Below, in pieces: positions 44,120 to 53,688 of a stretch of DNA of 64,000 nucleotides; position 1 is the first letter of the stretch, and every line of letters starts with the position of its first letter. A model generated the notes under the pieces. That model saw nothing but the letters and a program-made list of their open reading frames with translations, had not been told where the DNA came from and made no database searches. This DNA is from Opitutales bacterium (GTDB taxonomy: Bacteria; Verrucomicrobiota; Verrucomicrobiia; Opitutales; Oceanipulchritudinaceae): positions 1-64,000 of the forward strand of contig JAFGLA010000086.1 in the NCBI GenBank assembly GCA_016928295.1, in the 5' to 3' direction. The position numbers and the translations under genes were made by a program.

Positions 44120-45994
44120 GCTGTATGGTTCGCGAAGCTGTTTGTCGAATTCCTTTAGTGCAGAACGCTCCTTGGCCATGCTCATTGCGATAAGATTCTG
44201 TCTTGTTTCGAGCTGTCCCCGCTTGAGGTGGAGGAAATGCAGGTTGCGCTCGTGCTGTTCCAAGTCGTTTGGCGGGGGAATGTGCACATCCGGGGCTGTG
44301 CTTGCCGCGGCCAGCATTCCGCCTTTTACAAACAATCCGCCAACCATTAGCCCGAGGCCTATCACCACGTAGATGAACGCCGCCCTTGGCGAGAAAAGGA
44401 GGCCGAAGTAAAGAATCACAAAGCCAATTGCCTGAAGCGCGAGCTGCCAGGCGGGGTTCTTGGGCGCCTTCTGGCGGGAGGATGGTTTTTCGCTAATGCG
44501 TTGAGCGCGCCTTCTAAGGCGGGACAGGCGCTCGGCTTCGCTCTCGATTTCGCCGCCCAGTCGTTTAATCTGCCCCTGCACTGCGCTGAGCGATTCGCTC
44601 TCCTTGTTTATCTTCAGCTCGCTGTTGGTGACAGACTCAAGAATCTCCTTTCGCCGCGCCTCCCAGCAGGCGGCTATCTTCTTCTTGTCCGCCTCGGAAG
44701 GGTTATATTTCACAAGGCGCATGTAGTCTTCGACCACCTGCCTAAGCTCCGGTCTGAGTCGGTAGTTGTTGCCCGTGTTTTCAAAGTATGCGGGTGTTGA
44801 AGAAACAAGCCTTGCGGCGTCCGTCCCGATGGAGCCGAGCACCTCCTTCAATAGCGCTTCGTTAAAGTAGTTGAATGCGCAAAGACGGCATAGGATTTCC
44901 CTGTTCTCGGGCGAAGGGATTGCCGCATGAATGCGGGAGAATTGCTCTGCAACGGGCTGCACTTTGCGGAAGCTGCGCGGATACTTCCGCTCCATGTATT
45001 TGGTCAGGGCGATTCTGGCGTCCCTGCCCAGTGTTAGCGTGCGGTTCTGCCAAGCGCTGCCCTCTATGTCGCTATTGCGAAGGGCCTGAATTGTCGATCC
45101 TGCCTCTTCCTCGCTCATGAGGGTCTTGAGCAGTTCCATGTTGATCTCTGGCAGCGCGGCGGCCATGCAGGCGTTTTCGCGCTGAGTCTCGCCCATGTCC
45201 TCAAGTATGTTCTCGGCAAACAGAATCAAGGCCCTGTCCTGCCGCTCCTGCAAGATTTCATCCGCAGCGTTTGCCAGCTTGCCCGGCAGGCCGCCGCAAC
45301 GCTGATACAGCTCAGGTTCAAACTCAGCGGGGAACTTGTTGTCACGTGCCCATTCTTCGACTTCGTCTATTGTCAGGGCGGGCAGGGGAACTTCCTCCGG
45401 CGGCATACGCTCGGGAAAGAGCGAGCCAAGCTCGTCGCCGTTTTTCTTGTTGCTTGTGACTATGACGCGGGTGCTAACCGTGTCGCTGTTCTGAGGGAGC
45501 AATCTGGCGATGCTCTGGCGCAGTTGCGGGGGGTAGTTCAACAGCCCGGGCAAGGCGAAAATTATCTGAAGATCCCTGTTGTTGCGGGGATTGTTCAGGA
45601 TGTGCTGTTCGAGCAAGTCCGCCCACACTGTAAGGCGTGCTTCCGGCGGAAGCGGGCGGCCTGCTTCTTCAAGGCGCGTTGCCTGGCTGTCCAAGCTCGC
45701 CGCGATGTGTTTCAGCGCATCGTCGAGATTGCCGCGGTTGGCTCTGGCTCCTGCTATGAAAGCGGCGGCCACGTCGTCGTTTTCAATAGAGTCCAGCTTG
45801 AAGAGGATGCGCGGGATTTCCCCTTGGCTGACAATCTGCCAGAGCCTTTCGATAAAGCTTCGCTTTCCAGCCCCGTCAGGCCCGCTGATGTGATACAGCA
45901 GGCAAAGCCTTCCGGACGGAGGCATGCGAGACCCCAGCTCCTCAGCCATGAACTGGAGCTGTGTCTTGTGTCCTACGTAGCTGGAGCCATCCAT
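44117..45994 (-). CDS. membrane-anchored, degenerate STAND/AAA-type NTPase
   Basis: The product has 625 residues; no named family is recognised. Walker A is present as GPDGAGK (38-44), but the Ser/Thr that should follow Lys is Arg45. The Walker B strand LQIIFALPGLL has no acidic residue. A sensor-1-like VIVTSNKK and a GLP motif (CGGLPGKLANAADEIL) place it nearest the STAND NTPases. A helical repeat-like region follows. A coiled coil (about 465-505), two membrane helices (about 513-560) and another amphipathic coil end the protein. The gene is divergent from znuACB and adjacent to an HDOD gene. Its role is unknown; loss of both Mg2+ ligands suggests an ATP-binding sensor, not an ATPase. The stop lies in repeat C. 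Confidence 0.7.
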   Translation of the reverse strand: MDGSSYVGHKTQLQFMAEELGSRMPPSGRLCLLYHISGPDGAGKRSFIERLWQIVSQGEIPRILFKLDSIENDDVAAAFIAGARANRGNLDDALKHIAASLDSQATRLEEAGRPLPPEARLTVWADLLEQHILNNPRNNRDLQIIFALPGLLNYPPQLRQSIARLLPQNSDTVSTRVIVTSNKKNGDELGSLFPERMPPEEVPLPALTIDEVEEWARDNKFPAEFEPELYQRCGGLPGKLANAADEILQERQDRALILFAENILEDMGETQRENACMAAALPEINMELLKTLMSEEEAGSTIQALRNSDIEGSAWQNRTLTLGRDARIALTKYMERKYPRSFRKVQPVAEQFSRIHAAIPSPENREILCRLCAFNYFNEALLKEVLGSIGTDAARLVSSTPAYFENTGNNYRLRPELRQVVEDYMRLVKYNPSEADKKKIAACWEARRKEILESVTNSELKINKESESLSAVQGQIKRLGGEIESEAERLSRLRRRAQRISEKPSSRQKAPKNPAWQLALQAIGFVILYFGLLFSPRAAFIYVVIGLGLMVGGLFVKGGMLAAASTAPDVHIPPPNDLEQHERNLHFLHLKRGQLETRQNLIAMSMAKERSALKEFDKQLREPYS

Positions 45995-46232
45995 CTGTCT
46001 GAAAGTGGTTGCCGCTTGTTTACAATGCCTCGCTAAACGAAGTCGGCTAAAACAAGGCGGAGTTTAATGCATCCGCCAGATCGTAATAAATATTTGCCAT
46101 TCACGCAGTCTGCAAGTGCCTGAAATAGGCCGTCCTTTGCAGGCTCTTAACAACACTCCCAAGTTGTGTTGCCAATACGCTTCAAGGCAATGGAATAGAG
46201 GCGGCTATAATTCAACTTCAAGAGCTTTAGGC

Positions 46233-46260
46233 TTGACTTGTTTTCTGTAATACATAGTAT
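46233..46260 (+). promoter_or_regulatory. sigma70-type promoter of znuACB
   Basis: TTGACT (46233-46238), 16-bp spacer, TAGTAT (46255-46260). The expected start of transcription, about 46267, coincides with the ATG at 46268, so the mRNA would be leaderless or nearly so. Confidence 0.55.
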
Positions 46261-46264
46261 TACA
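46246..46264 (+). promoter_or_regulatory. 8-3-8 palindrome, probable Zur operator
   Basis: TGTAATAC-ATA-GTATTACA is a perfect dyad overlapping the -10 box of the zinc-transporter promoter and ending three bases before the start codon. Zinc uptake genes are normally repressed by Zur; the exact box of this lineage is not known to me. Confidence 0.6.
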
Positions 46265-46267
46265 TCC

Positions 46268-47182
46268 ATGCGAATACAAAGAACAGCACTCGTAGCTCTG
46301 GCCGCGCTGGCCATGTTTTTTCAGTCTGTTTCTGGGGCTGCGGATGGGCAATCACGCACTCTTGGCGCGTTTACGGCCATCCCGCCCGTTGCTGACATAA
46401 TGCAGCGCGTGGGCGCGGGGCACTGGCAGGTGAGTTCGCTTGTCAGAGACGGCAAAGACCCGCACACATTCAGTTTTACGCCCCGCATCGCTGCGGAACT
46501 TTCCGCCGCTGATGTGTACATTTCCTGCGGGATGGGGCCGGATAACGTCGCTGTGTCCCGCCTGTCAAACGGGCAGATACTTCGAGAGCTGCTTGATTCG
46601 GAAAACGGTGGGGGCAGTCACGATGGGCATTCCAACGATGAGGCAGACAATGGGCACGAGCACGCGGAAGGGCATGGCGAGGGGATGGACCCGCACCTCT
46701 GGCTGGATGCCGAGGGCATCATGCACATAGCGCGCGTTGCCCGCGAGGCGTTCAGCGAGGCCGCACCGGAATACTCCGCCGATTACGATGCGGCGTTCGA
46801 GAAGCTGGAGGCCGACATCAAGATTGCGGACGTGCAGGTGCGCGAGATTCTTGCCCCCTGGAAGGGCAGGCGTTTCTACGTCCAGCACGACGCGTTCACC
46901 CGTTTTGCGGAACATTACGGGCTTGAGCAGGTGTCCGTGGAGGAGCACGACAAGGGCGTCAGCGCGGCGCGAATCGCGGAGCTTACCCGCATGGCGAGGG
47001 AAGACGGGGTGCGCGTTCTCTACGCCCAGCCCGGGCACAACCCCGCACCTCTTGAAACAATTGCGGATGCAATTGGGGCAAATGTTGCGTATCTTGAACC
47101 TTTGCAGGATGATGCCGTTCAAATGATGCTTGTTAACGCCAGAAAGCTGGCTGAAGGTTTCGCCATGGAAAGCGCCGAATGA
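46268..47182 (+). CDS. znuA: zinc ABC transporter substrate-binding protein
   Basis: The product has 304 residues. A signal peptide (MRIQRTALVALAALAMFFQSVSGA) precedes a cluster A-I metal-binding fold. Zinc ligands are expected at His in DPHTF, at MDPHLWLD, at His of YVQHDAFTRFAEHYGL and at a C-terminal acidic site. A His/Asp/Glu-rich loop (SHDGHSNDEADNGHEHAEGHGEG) is characteristic of ZnuA rather than MntA. The ATG of znuC overlaps its stop by four bases. Start chosen at the signal peptide; the ATG at 46238 lies inside the -35 region. Confidence 0.93.
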   Translation: MRIQRTALVALAALAMFFQSVSGAADGQSRTLGAFTAIPPVADIMQRVGAGHWQVSSLVRDGKDPHTFSFTPRIAAELSAADVYISCGMGPDNVAVSRLSNGQILRELLDSENGGGSHDGHSNDEADNGHEHAEGHGEGMDPHLWLDAEGIMHIARVAREAFSEAAPEYSADYDAAFEKLEADIKIADVQVREILAPWKGRRFYVQHDAFTRFAEHYGLEQVSVEEHDKGVSAARIAELTRMAREDGVRVLYAQPGHNPAPLETIADAIGANVAYLEPLQDDAVQMMLVNARKLAEGFAMESAE

Positions 47183-47931
47183 GCAATGAGTCTCCAGTTA
47201 TTTCGATAAGAAACCTCTCGTTTTCATACGGGACAGCTCCCGTGATAGAGAACGCTTCTCTGGACGTTCTTCAAGGGCAGGTTACTTCCTTTGTCGGGCC
47301 GAACGGCGGGGGCAAGACCACGCTTCTGCGCCTGATACTCGGTTTGGAAAAGCCGGACTCGGGCTGTGTCGAGGTCTTTGGGTGCAGTCCAGAGCAGGCG
47401 AGGAGCCGCATCGGCTACATGCCCCAGCACGTCCGCCACGATCATCTATTCCCCGTCACCGTGCTCGAAGTCGTCATGATGGGCCGCATGGGGGCAGGGC
47501 GTTTCGGCCTTGGCGGGCGAGACAGGCAGAAGTCGCTTGAGGCTCTGGACAAAGTGGGTCTCGCCGACATGGCGGCCAAGCAGTATCCGACCCTTTCAGG
47601 CGGGCAGAGGCAGCGCGTTCTCATGGCAAGGGCGATTGCGTCCAGCCCGGAGCTGCTCCTTATGGACGAGCCTACATCCATGATCGACGCGGCGAGCCAG
47701 AACACGTTCACTCACATGATCGAGCAAATACGCGGGGAGTGCGGCATCGTAATCGTGTCGCACGATTTGGGTTTTGTGTCGTCAATTGTGGACCAGGTCG
47801 TGCTTGTAAACCGGAGCGTGCGAAGCTGCTGCGTTCAGAATCTGGACAGCCAGTGTTTTGAATCCTTGTATGGAGAGCGTCTGCGGGTCTTCGAGCACGG
47901 GGCCGCGGGCGAGAAGGAGGGCGCGCTGTGA
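47179..47931 (+). CDS. znuC: zinc ABC transporter ATPase
   Basis: The product has 250 residues. Walker A GPNGGGKTTLLRLILG, signature LSGGQRQRVLMARAI, Walker B LLLMDEPTSMID, H-loop IVSHDLGFV. The C-terminal cysteine-containing segment (RSVRSCCVQNLDSQCF) might bind metal but has no family precedent I know. It overlaps znuA and znuB by four bases at each end, indicating translational coupling. Confidence 0.95.
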   Translation: MSNESPVISIRNLSFSYGTAPVIENASLDVLQGQVTSFVGPNGGGKTTLLRLILGLEKPDSGCVEVFGCSPEQARSRIGYMPQHVRHDHLFPVTVLEVVMMGRMGAGRFGLGGRDRQKSLEALDKVGLADMAAKQYPTLSGGQRQRVLMARAIASSPELLLMDEPTSMIDAASQNTFTHMIEQIRGECGIVIVSHDLGFVSSIVDQVVLVNRSVRSCCVQNLDSQCFESLYGERLRVFEHGAAGEKEGAL

Positions 47932-48764
47932 GAGACTTTCTTGAACTGCTTTTCAGTAGCGATGTTCCTTTCATGCGCAACGCCATGATCGTGGGTCTGC
48001 TTTCGAGCGTGGCATTTGGCGTCATCGGCAGTTACGTCGTCGTGCGTCGCGTGAGTTACCTCGCCGGTGCCATCGCGCACAGCTCGCTTCTTGGCATAGG
48101 CGCGGCACTGTTCATGCGCGGGCGTTTCGGCTGGACGGCGGCTGATCCGCTGCTCGGTGCCTTGATCGCGGCACTATTGTCGGCGTTTGCCGTGTGGTGG
48201 GTCAGCACGTACGCAAAAGAGCGTGAAGACGCCATAATCGGGGCCATTTGGTCCGTGGGAATGGCGGGTGGGCTGCTTTTCCTTTCCTGCACTCCGGGTT
48301 ATGTGGACGCCATGTCGTATCTCTTTGGAGACGTGCTGCTTGTGGGCGGCTGGCAGATGTGGCTCGTCGCCGCGTTGGATTTGGCCGTGCTGCTGCTTGG
48401 AATCGGCCTATACAACCGCTTTCAGGCTCTTTCCTTCGACGAGGAGTTCGCCACGGTGCGCGGGCTGCCCGTCAAGAGCACTTCGCTCCTTTTGCTCTGC
48501 ATGGTTGCGCTGACTGTGGTCGTGCTGGTGTCCGTGGCTGGCATAGTGCTGGTGGTCGCTCTGTTAACGCTGCCCGCCGCCGCTGCGGGGCGTATTTCCA
48601 GCTCGCTAAAGGGCATGATGATAGGGGCAACACTAATAGGCGTCGTGACGGTGCCGAGCGGGCTGTTCCTGAGCTACAACTGGGATTTGCCCGCAGGGCC
48701 GCTGATTGTTCTTCTTGTCGCCATCGTATATCTGGGAAGCTGGCTGAAAGGGCGCAAAGCCTGA
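47928..48764 (+). CDS. znuB: zinc ABC transporter permease
   Basis: The product has 278 residues with about eight hydrophobic helices of the ABC-3 permease family. The signature GSYVVVRRVSYLAGAIAHSSLLGIGAALF includes the conserved membrane-proximal residues after the first helix; the coupling region contains ALSFDEEFATVRGLPV. It completes a three-gene zinc importer, with a terminator 29 bp beyond the stop. Confidence 0.93.
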   Translation: MRDFLELLFSSDVPFMRNAMIVGLLSSVAFGVIGSYVVVRRVSYLAGAIAHSSLLGIGAALFMRGRFGWTAADPLLGALIAALLSAFAVWWVSTYAKEREDAIIGAIWSVGMAGGLLFLSCTPGYVDAMSYLFGDVLLVGGWQMWLVAALDLAVLLLGIGLYNRFQALSFDEEFATVRGLPVKSTSLLLLCMVALTVVVLVSVAGIVLVVALLTLPAAAAGRISSSLKGMMIGATLIGVVTVPSGLFLSYNWDLPAGPLIVLLVAIVYLGSWLKGRKA

Positions 48765-48792
48765 AGCAGGGTGGGGTGCTTTTATGCAGCAA

Positions 48793-48820
48793 CAAGGCCA
48801 GCACTTTCGCGCTGGCCTTG
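48793..48820. terminator. bidirectional terminator between znuB and ahcY
   Basis: Perfect 10-bp stem CAAGGCCAGC / GCTGGCCTTG with an 8-nt loop between convergent genes. T-runs on both sides are weak. Confidence 0.65.
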
Positions 48821-48854
48821 TGTGCGTCTCGCAATGGCGCGGTTGTAAAACGCC

Positions 48855-50291
48855 TTAGTAGCGGTAATGGTCGGGCTTGAACGGGCCTTCGACCTTTACG
48901 CCTATGTAGTCGGCTTGACGCTGCGTGAGCGTCGTCAGCTTTGCGCCTATCTTTTCGAGGTGCAGGCGGGCCACTTCCTCGTCCAGCTTCTTGGAGAGCA
49001 GATACACGCCTGGCTTGTAAGATGTGCGGTTGGCCCAGAGGTCCATCTGCGCGAGCACCTGATTTGTAAAGCTGTTGCTCATGACAAAGCTCGGGTGCCC
49101 CTGCGCGCAGCCGAGGTTTACGAGCCTGCCCTTGGCAAGAAGGAATATCGCGTGCCCGTCGGTGAATGTGAACTTGTCCACCGCGCCGACGTTCTCCGGG
49201 CGCACCACTTCGTGTTTCACGTCTTCGGCCTCTTCGAGGCGGGCAACCTGGATCTCGCTGTCAAAGTGGCCGATGTTGCACACAATGGCCTGATCCGCCA
49301 TCTTGCGCATGTGTTCCAGCGTCAGGATGCCCTCGTTGCCCGTGCAGGTGACGTAAATGTTGCCCCAGCCGAGTGTATCCTCCACCCGCAGCACTCGGTA
49401 GCCTTCCATCGCGGCCTGAAGGGCGCAAATGGGGTCAACTTCCGTCACTACGACTTGCGCGCCCTGAGCCTTGAGCGCCTGTGCGCAGCCCTTGCCAACG
49501 TCTCCATAGCCGCAGACAACGGCAACTTTGCCGGAAATCATCACGCCCGTGGCGCGCTTGATGCCGTCCACAAGGCTCTCGCGGCAGCCGTAAAGGTTGT
49601 CAAACTTGCTCTTTGTAACCGAGTCGTTCACGTTCAGCGCGGGGACTAGAAGCGTGCTGTTGCGCGAGCGTTCGTACAGGCGGTGAACGCCCGTGGTCGT
49701 CTCTTCGGAGACTCCGCGCCAGTCCTTGGCCACGCGGCCCCAGTGGGTTTTGTCCTCGGCGTAAACCTTCTTGAGCAGGTCTTTGATGACCTTCTCCTCG
49801 TGGCTTGAGGAGGTGCTGTTCACCCAGTCCGAGCCATTTTCAAGCTCGTAGCCCTTGTGGATGAGGAGCGTTGCGTCGCCGCCGTCGTCCACGATGAGCT
49901 GCGGACCCGAGCCGTCGGGCCAGGTCATAGCTTCCATCGTGCACCACCAGTATTCTTCCAGAGTCTCGCCCTTCCAGGCGAACACCGGCACGCCGAGCTG
50001 CTTGGCCACGTAGGCGGCGGCATGGTTCTGCGTGGAGTAGATGTTACAGGAGGCCCAGCGAACGTCCGCGCCAAGGTCTTTGAGCGTCTCGATAAGGACG
50101 GCGGTCTGCAGGGTCATGTGCAGGCTGCCCATGATGCGTACGCCTTTTAGCGGTTGAAGCGGGGCATACTTTTCGCGCGTTGCGACAAGGCCCGGCATTT
50201 CCTTTTCGGCGATCTGGACTTCCATGCGGCCAAAGTCCGCAAGGGAAATGTCTGCTACTTTGTAGGGAAGGCGTGTTGTGTTCGTGCTCAT
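48855..50291 (-). CDS. ahcY: adenosylhomocysteinase
   Basis: It hydrolyses S-adenosylhomocysteine to adenosine and homocysteine in the activated-methyl cycle. The product has 478 residues. Substrate and NAD+ contacts are visible as [45 protein letters not shown], the Rossmann motif [12 protein letters not shown], and [12 protein letters not shown]. The C-terminal tail KPDHYRY carries the Lys/Tyr that reaches into the neighbouring NAD site. metK is the next gene upstream on the same strand, 231 bp away, with an inverted-repeat element in between. Confidence 0.97.
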   Translation of the reverse strand: MSTNTTRLPYKVADISLADFGRMEVQIAEKEMPGLVATREKYAPLQPLKGVRIMGSLHMTLQTAVLIETLKDLGADVRWASCNIYSTQNHAAAYVAKQLGVPVFAWKGETLEEYWWCTMEAMTWPDGSGPQLIVDDGGDATLLIHKGYELENGSDWVNSTSSSHEEKVIKDLLKKVYAEDKTHWGRVAKDWRGVSEETTTGVHRLYERSRNSTLLVPALNVNDSVTKSKFDNLYGCRESLVDGIKRATGVMISGKVAVVCGYGDVGKGCAQALKAQGAQVVVTEVDPICALQAAMEGYRVLRVEDTLGWGNIYVTCTGNEGILTLEHMRKMADQAIVCNIGHFDSEIQVARLEEAEDVKHEVVRPENVGAVDKFTFTDGHAIFLLAKGRLVNLGCAQGHPSFVMSNSFTNQVLAQMDLWANRTSYKPGVYLLSKKLDEEVARLHLEKIGAKLTTLTQRQADYIGVKVEGPFKPDHYRY

Positions 50292-50315
50292 GGTGGAAAT
50301 AAAGATTGGGGTTGG

Positions 50316-50508
50316 AACCGCAGATTACACAGATTTGCACGGATTTCAGATAAGGCCCGAAATCTCTTCGTCTGAGTGGCTTCGTTATTACGGAGATTGC
50401 GGCCGCTTCAAGAGAGCGCTTCGATCCGTTCACGTATTCCGGTTTTCACGACGAACTCGCTTGATGGTGGTCTTTAATAATCTGTGTAAATCTGTGCAAT
50501 CTGTGGTT
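50316..50508. repeat. CAGATT-type inverted-repeat element
   Basis: The left arm AACCGCAGATTACACAGATT TGCACGGATT (50316-50345) pairs with the right arm (50479-50508) at 26 of 30 positions, and all four differences are A/G changes compatible with G-U pairing. Each arm is a short tandem of CAGATT-like units. It lies between metK and ahcY; a lone arm is at 20950-20977. Similar intergenic sequences are, as far as I recall, widespread in bacteria. Confidence 0.75.
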
Positions 50509-50522
50509 GAATGGTTTGTTCC

Positions 50523-51698
50523 TTACACTCCGGCGGCAGACTTCAGTTCGTCCAGCTTGGTCAGCTTTTCCCAAGGCATGTCGGGTTTGCCGAAGTGGCC
50601 GTAGTTTGTGCTCTGGCGGTATATCGGGTGGAGCAGGTCGAGCTGGCGGATTATGGCCGCTGGCTTGAAGTCGAAGACCTGCTTTACTGCTTCGACAATC
50701 TTGCTGTTCGCAATCTTGTTGGTCTCGAAGGTCTCGACGTGGATCGACGTTGGGTTCGGGTAGCCGATGGCGTATGCGACCTGAAGCTCGCAAATGTCCG
50801 CAAGACCTGCGGCCACGATGTGCTTTGCCACCCAGCGGCAGAAGTACGCCGCGCTGCGGTCCACCTTGGACGGGTCTTTGCCCGAGAAGGCGCCCCCGCC
50901 GTGGCGGCCCCATCCGCCGTAGGTATCGACGATTATTTTGCGCCCGGTAAGGCCCGAATCTCCCTGAGGCCCGCCGATGACGAATTTGCCCGTGGGGTTT
51001 ATGAAATACTCCGTCTTGTCAGAAAGCAGATTCGCGGGCAGGACTTTTTTCACAACCTCCTCGATTACGAACTTGCGAATCTCGGCGTGGCTCGCGCTTT
51101 CGAGGTGCTGTGTGGACACGACGACGTTGTCGATGTGGTCGAGCACTCCGTTTGTGTAATTGACGCAGACCTGACTCTTCGCGTCGGGGCGCAGCCAGTT
51201 GACTGCACCGGCCTTGCGAAGCTCTGTAAGACGGCGAAGGACGCGGTGCGCGAACATTATGGCTGCGGGCATCATCTCGGGCGTCTCGTTGCAGGCGTAG
51301 CCGAACATTATGCCCTGGTCTCCAGCGCCCTGCTCGTCGGTGTCCTTGCCCTCGGCAGCCTTGGCGTCAACGCCTTGGGCGATGTCGGGCGACTGCTTGG
51401 TAAGGTAGTTGTTGATGAAAATATTTTCGGCGTGAAACACCGGATCGTCGCGATCGCTGTTGTAGCCAATCTCGTTGATGGCCTGACGCACTATCTCGTT
51501 GTAATCCAGCTTCGCCTTGGTGGTGATCTCACCCGCGATTGTTACGACGTTGCTCTTAACGAGCGTCTCGCAGGCCACGCGGCTCTTGGGGTCTTGCGCA
51601 AGGCAGGCGTCCAGCACGCTGTCTGAAATGTAGTCGGCGACCTTGTCGGGATGACCTTCACCTACGGACTCGGAGGAGAACTTGAACGTGTGTGTCAT
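50523..51698 (-). CDS. metK: S-adenosylmethionine synthetase
   Basis: It makes S-adenosylmethionine from methionine and ATP. The product has 391 residues. Signatures are [36 protein letters not shown], and the glycine-rich [18 protein letters not shown]. The start ATG at 51698 ([11 protein letters not shown]) is preferred to the ATG 12 codons upstream. It is divergent from the HDOD-GAF gene. No SAM-binding riboswitch is evident in the upstream region. Confidence 0.97.
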   Translation of the reverse strand: MTHTFKFSSESVGEGHPDKVADYISDSVLDACLAQDPKSRVACETLVKSNVVTIAGEITTKAKLDYNEIVRQAINEIGYNSDRDDPVFHAENIFINNYLTKQSPDIAQGVDAKAAEGKDTDEQGAGDQGIMFGYACNETPEMMPAAIMFAHRVLRRLTELRKAGAVNWLRPDAKSQVCVNYTNGVLDHIDNVVVSTQHLESASHAEIRKFVIEEVVKKVLPANLLSDKTEYFINPTGKFVIGGPQGDSGLTGRKIIVDTYGGWGRHGGGAFSGKDPSKVDRSAAYFCRWVAKHIVAAGLADICELQVAYAIGYPNPTSIHVETFETNKIANSKIVEAVKQVFDFKPAAIIRQLDLLHPIYRQSTNYGHFGKPDMPWEKLTKLDELKSAAGV

Positions 51699-52062
51699 GG
51701 TAGTGTTTATCGGATGCTTGGTATCGTAATTCAAGGATATATTTCAACGTATCGTGATTTGTTGATGCGTTCTTGGCCGAAATGTCGTAAGACTGCGGTC
51801 ATGCGCTATCTCTTCATCGTGCAGCGATTGTCCAATATCCGTCCATCTGCACCGCACTGCAACTGTGGTATTGTGATATGAGCGGTGCCGAACCCATCGA
51901 CTTCCACCAACTGGATGGTTTTACGTTCGTTTGCGTTCCGTTTTACATCTATTCCCGTTATGCTGATGAGCGCGCTTGATGAAGTGCCTTGGCGGGCATA
52001 TGTTTACGTCTTGTCTCTTATGGTTTTCTTCCGATTTACTCCACAGCTTCTTCCTTCAAGCC
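51699..52062. other. 364-bp divergent intergenic region
   Basis: It separates metK (minus strand) from the HDOD-GAF gene. Short frames on both strands look random. No clear hairpin, riboswitch or strong promoter pair was found. Confidence 0.5.
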
Positions 52063-53688
52063 ATGACAACCCAGAACGCTACTGAATACGACGAGCTGGC
52101 GAACAAGACGATTCGCCGGATTCAGGGCGCCATGGAAAAAGGGCCTGTCGTTGGAATGCCCGAGGTGATCCGCCTTATTCAAGAACTGTCCACCAAGGCC
52201 TTCTCCATTACGATTAACGAGCTGGCCGAAATTATCGAGCAGGACGTGGCCGTGACTGCCAAAGTCATAGGCTCGGCGAACACTGTCGGTTACAATCCCA
52301 CCGGGACGCCCGTCAACACCGTCAGCCAGTCCATTCAGGTAATCGGCTTTGAGAGGGTGCGCAATCTGGCATTATCGCTACTATTGGCGGAAAACGTCGT
52401 GATGGCGCACAACACCGAAGAGCAGCGCGAAGTGGCCGCCTTTGCCCTGTCCAGCGGCCTTATGGCGCAGGCGCTGATGGAATCCCGCGGTGGGGATCCC
52501 GAGCAGGCCTTTGTCTGTGCCTCGCTCCGCAGCTACGGGCGCCTGCTGCTGACGACATTCTTTATCGACGAGTACCGGCATGCGATGGAGATTGCCGTCG
52601 AAAAGGGCGAGGAACGCGCCTTCAGGGAAGTGTTCGGCCTTACGCCGATAGAGCTTAGCAACGCTCTGCTTCGCAACGCACAGTTGCCAAGGGACATACT
52701 GCGCACAATCCAGAAACTGCCGTTCTCGCTCGTAAACTCCGCCCCCGTTCGGCAGGAGGACGAGCTGCTCGTCATTGCGGACTTTTCGGTAAAGCTGTGC
52801 GAACTGGCGATGGATACCACGCTCGCGCCCGAGGCTTTTGCGGTCAAGGCCGAGTCATTTACAACCGAGAACGCGTCCTTTCTGCGCCTTGACAGGGATG
52901 ACATTCAGGACGCTTTCAAGAGCGTTCTCAATACCTACAACGGGTTCAGCCAGACTTACGGCCTGCGCCGCAGCGTCAGCGGCACGATGCGCGTTCTTTC
53001 CGCCAGAGCGCGGGAGGAGGAGATTCCTGCCGACATTGGCATAACTGCACTGGCCGGGCCGCATTCCGCAGCTCGCAACAGGCAGAAAAAGAAAAAGGCA
53101 GCCAGTCCCGCAAGCAGCATCCCGGATGCCATACTTTTCACTCCGCCCCCATTGCCGGAGAGCGAGACGGACCCCGAGATTATACTTGGGGCGATACACG
53201 TGCTCATCGGCGAGATAGGCAAGGAAAAGCCCGACCACAAGCGCGTGTACGCGGACGTAGTGTCGGCCTTCGTGCAGGCTCTTTCCATAGACGACGCGGT
53301 GCTAATGCGGCGGGACGCGAACGGACGCTTCAAAGTCCTGAAGGGGGAGGGCAAGAATGTAGTCGCCCTGCGAGGCGGCCTTGAGTCCATTTCAGCGGAG
53401 CAGAGAGACGTGTTCGGCCTTTGCCTTTCAAGGCGGGAGGATGTGCTCGTGGAGGACGCCACAGTAGGGAACGTCGCGCGCTACATTCCCATGTGGCTGA
53501 AGCTCAACGCGCCCCTTCTTTCGCTAATCATCCTGCCCGTTTTGAGCGAGGGGGAGATAATCGGCCTGTTGTGCGGCATACGCTCAAGGGGCGTTCCGTT
53601 GCGTATCAACGTGGAATCGCTTCAAGCCCTGCGTGCACTTCGCATACACCTTGCCACGATGTGGGAGCGGGACGCCGCGGATGCGTGA
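52063..53688 (+). CDS. HDOD-GAF signalling protein
   Basis: The product has 541 residues. An HDOD domain (about 20-235) begins VVGMPEVIRLIQELSTKAFSITINELAEIIEQDVAVTAKVIGSANT and contains FERVRNLALSLLLAENVV; at the expected HD position the sequence is SYGRLLLTTFF, so HD is absent. A lysine-rich linker (NRQKKKKAAS) near residue 350 leads to a GAF-like domain (about 385-541) with VSAFVQALSIDDAVLMRRD and LIILPVLSEGEIIGLLCG. It presumably binds a small ligand and passes the signal to the HDOD part. ATG at 52063 is used; upstream codons look non-coding. Confidence 0.78.
   Translation: MTTQNATEYDELANKTIRRIQGAMEKGPVVGMPEVIRLIQELSTKAFSITINELAEIIEQDVAVTAKVIGSANTVGYNPTGTPVNTVSQSIQVIGFERVRNLALSLLLAENVVMAHNTEEQREVAAFALSSGLMAQALMESRGGDPEQAFVCASLRSYGRLLLTTFFIDEYRHAMEIAVEKGEERAFREVFGLTPIELSNALLRNAQLPRDILRTIQKLPFSLVNSAPVRQEDELLVIADFSVKLCELAMDTTLAPEAFAVKAESFTTENASFLRLDRDDIQDAFKSVLNTYNGFSQTYGLRRSVSGTMRVLSARAREEEIPADIGITALAGPHSAARNRQKKKKAASPASSIPDAILFTPPPLPESETDPEIILGAIHVLIGEIGKEKPDHKRVYADVVSAFVQALSIDDAVLMRRDANGRFKVLKGEGKNVVALRGGLESISAEQRDVFGLCLSRREDVLVEDATVGNVARYIPMWLKLNAPLLSLIILPVLSEGEIIGLLCGIRSRGVPLRINVESLQALRALRIHLATMWERDAADA

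Noticed and set aside
50292-50522. S-adenosylhomocysteine riboswitch before ahcY
   Set aside because: The region is explained by the inverted CAGATT-type element; no SAH-aptamer core was found.
51699-51885. SAM riboswitch before metK
   Set aside because: No kink-turn, pseudoknot or terminator/anti-terminator pattern of SAM-I, SAM-II or related classes could be traced.
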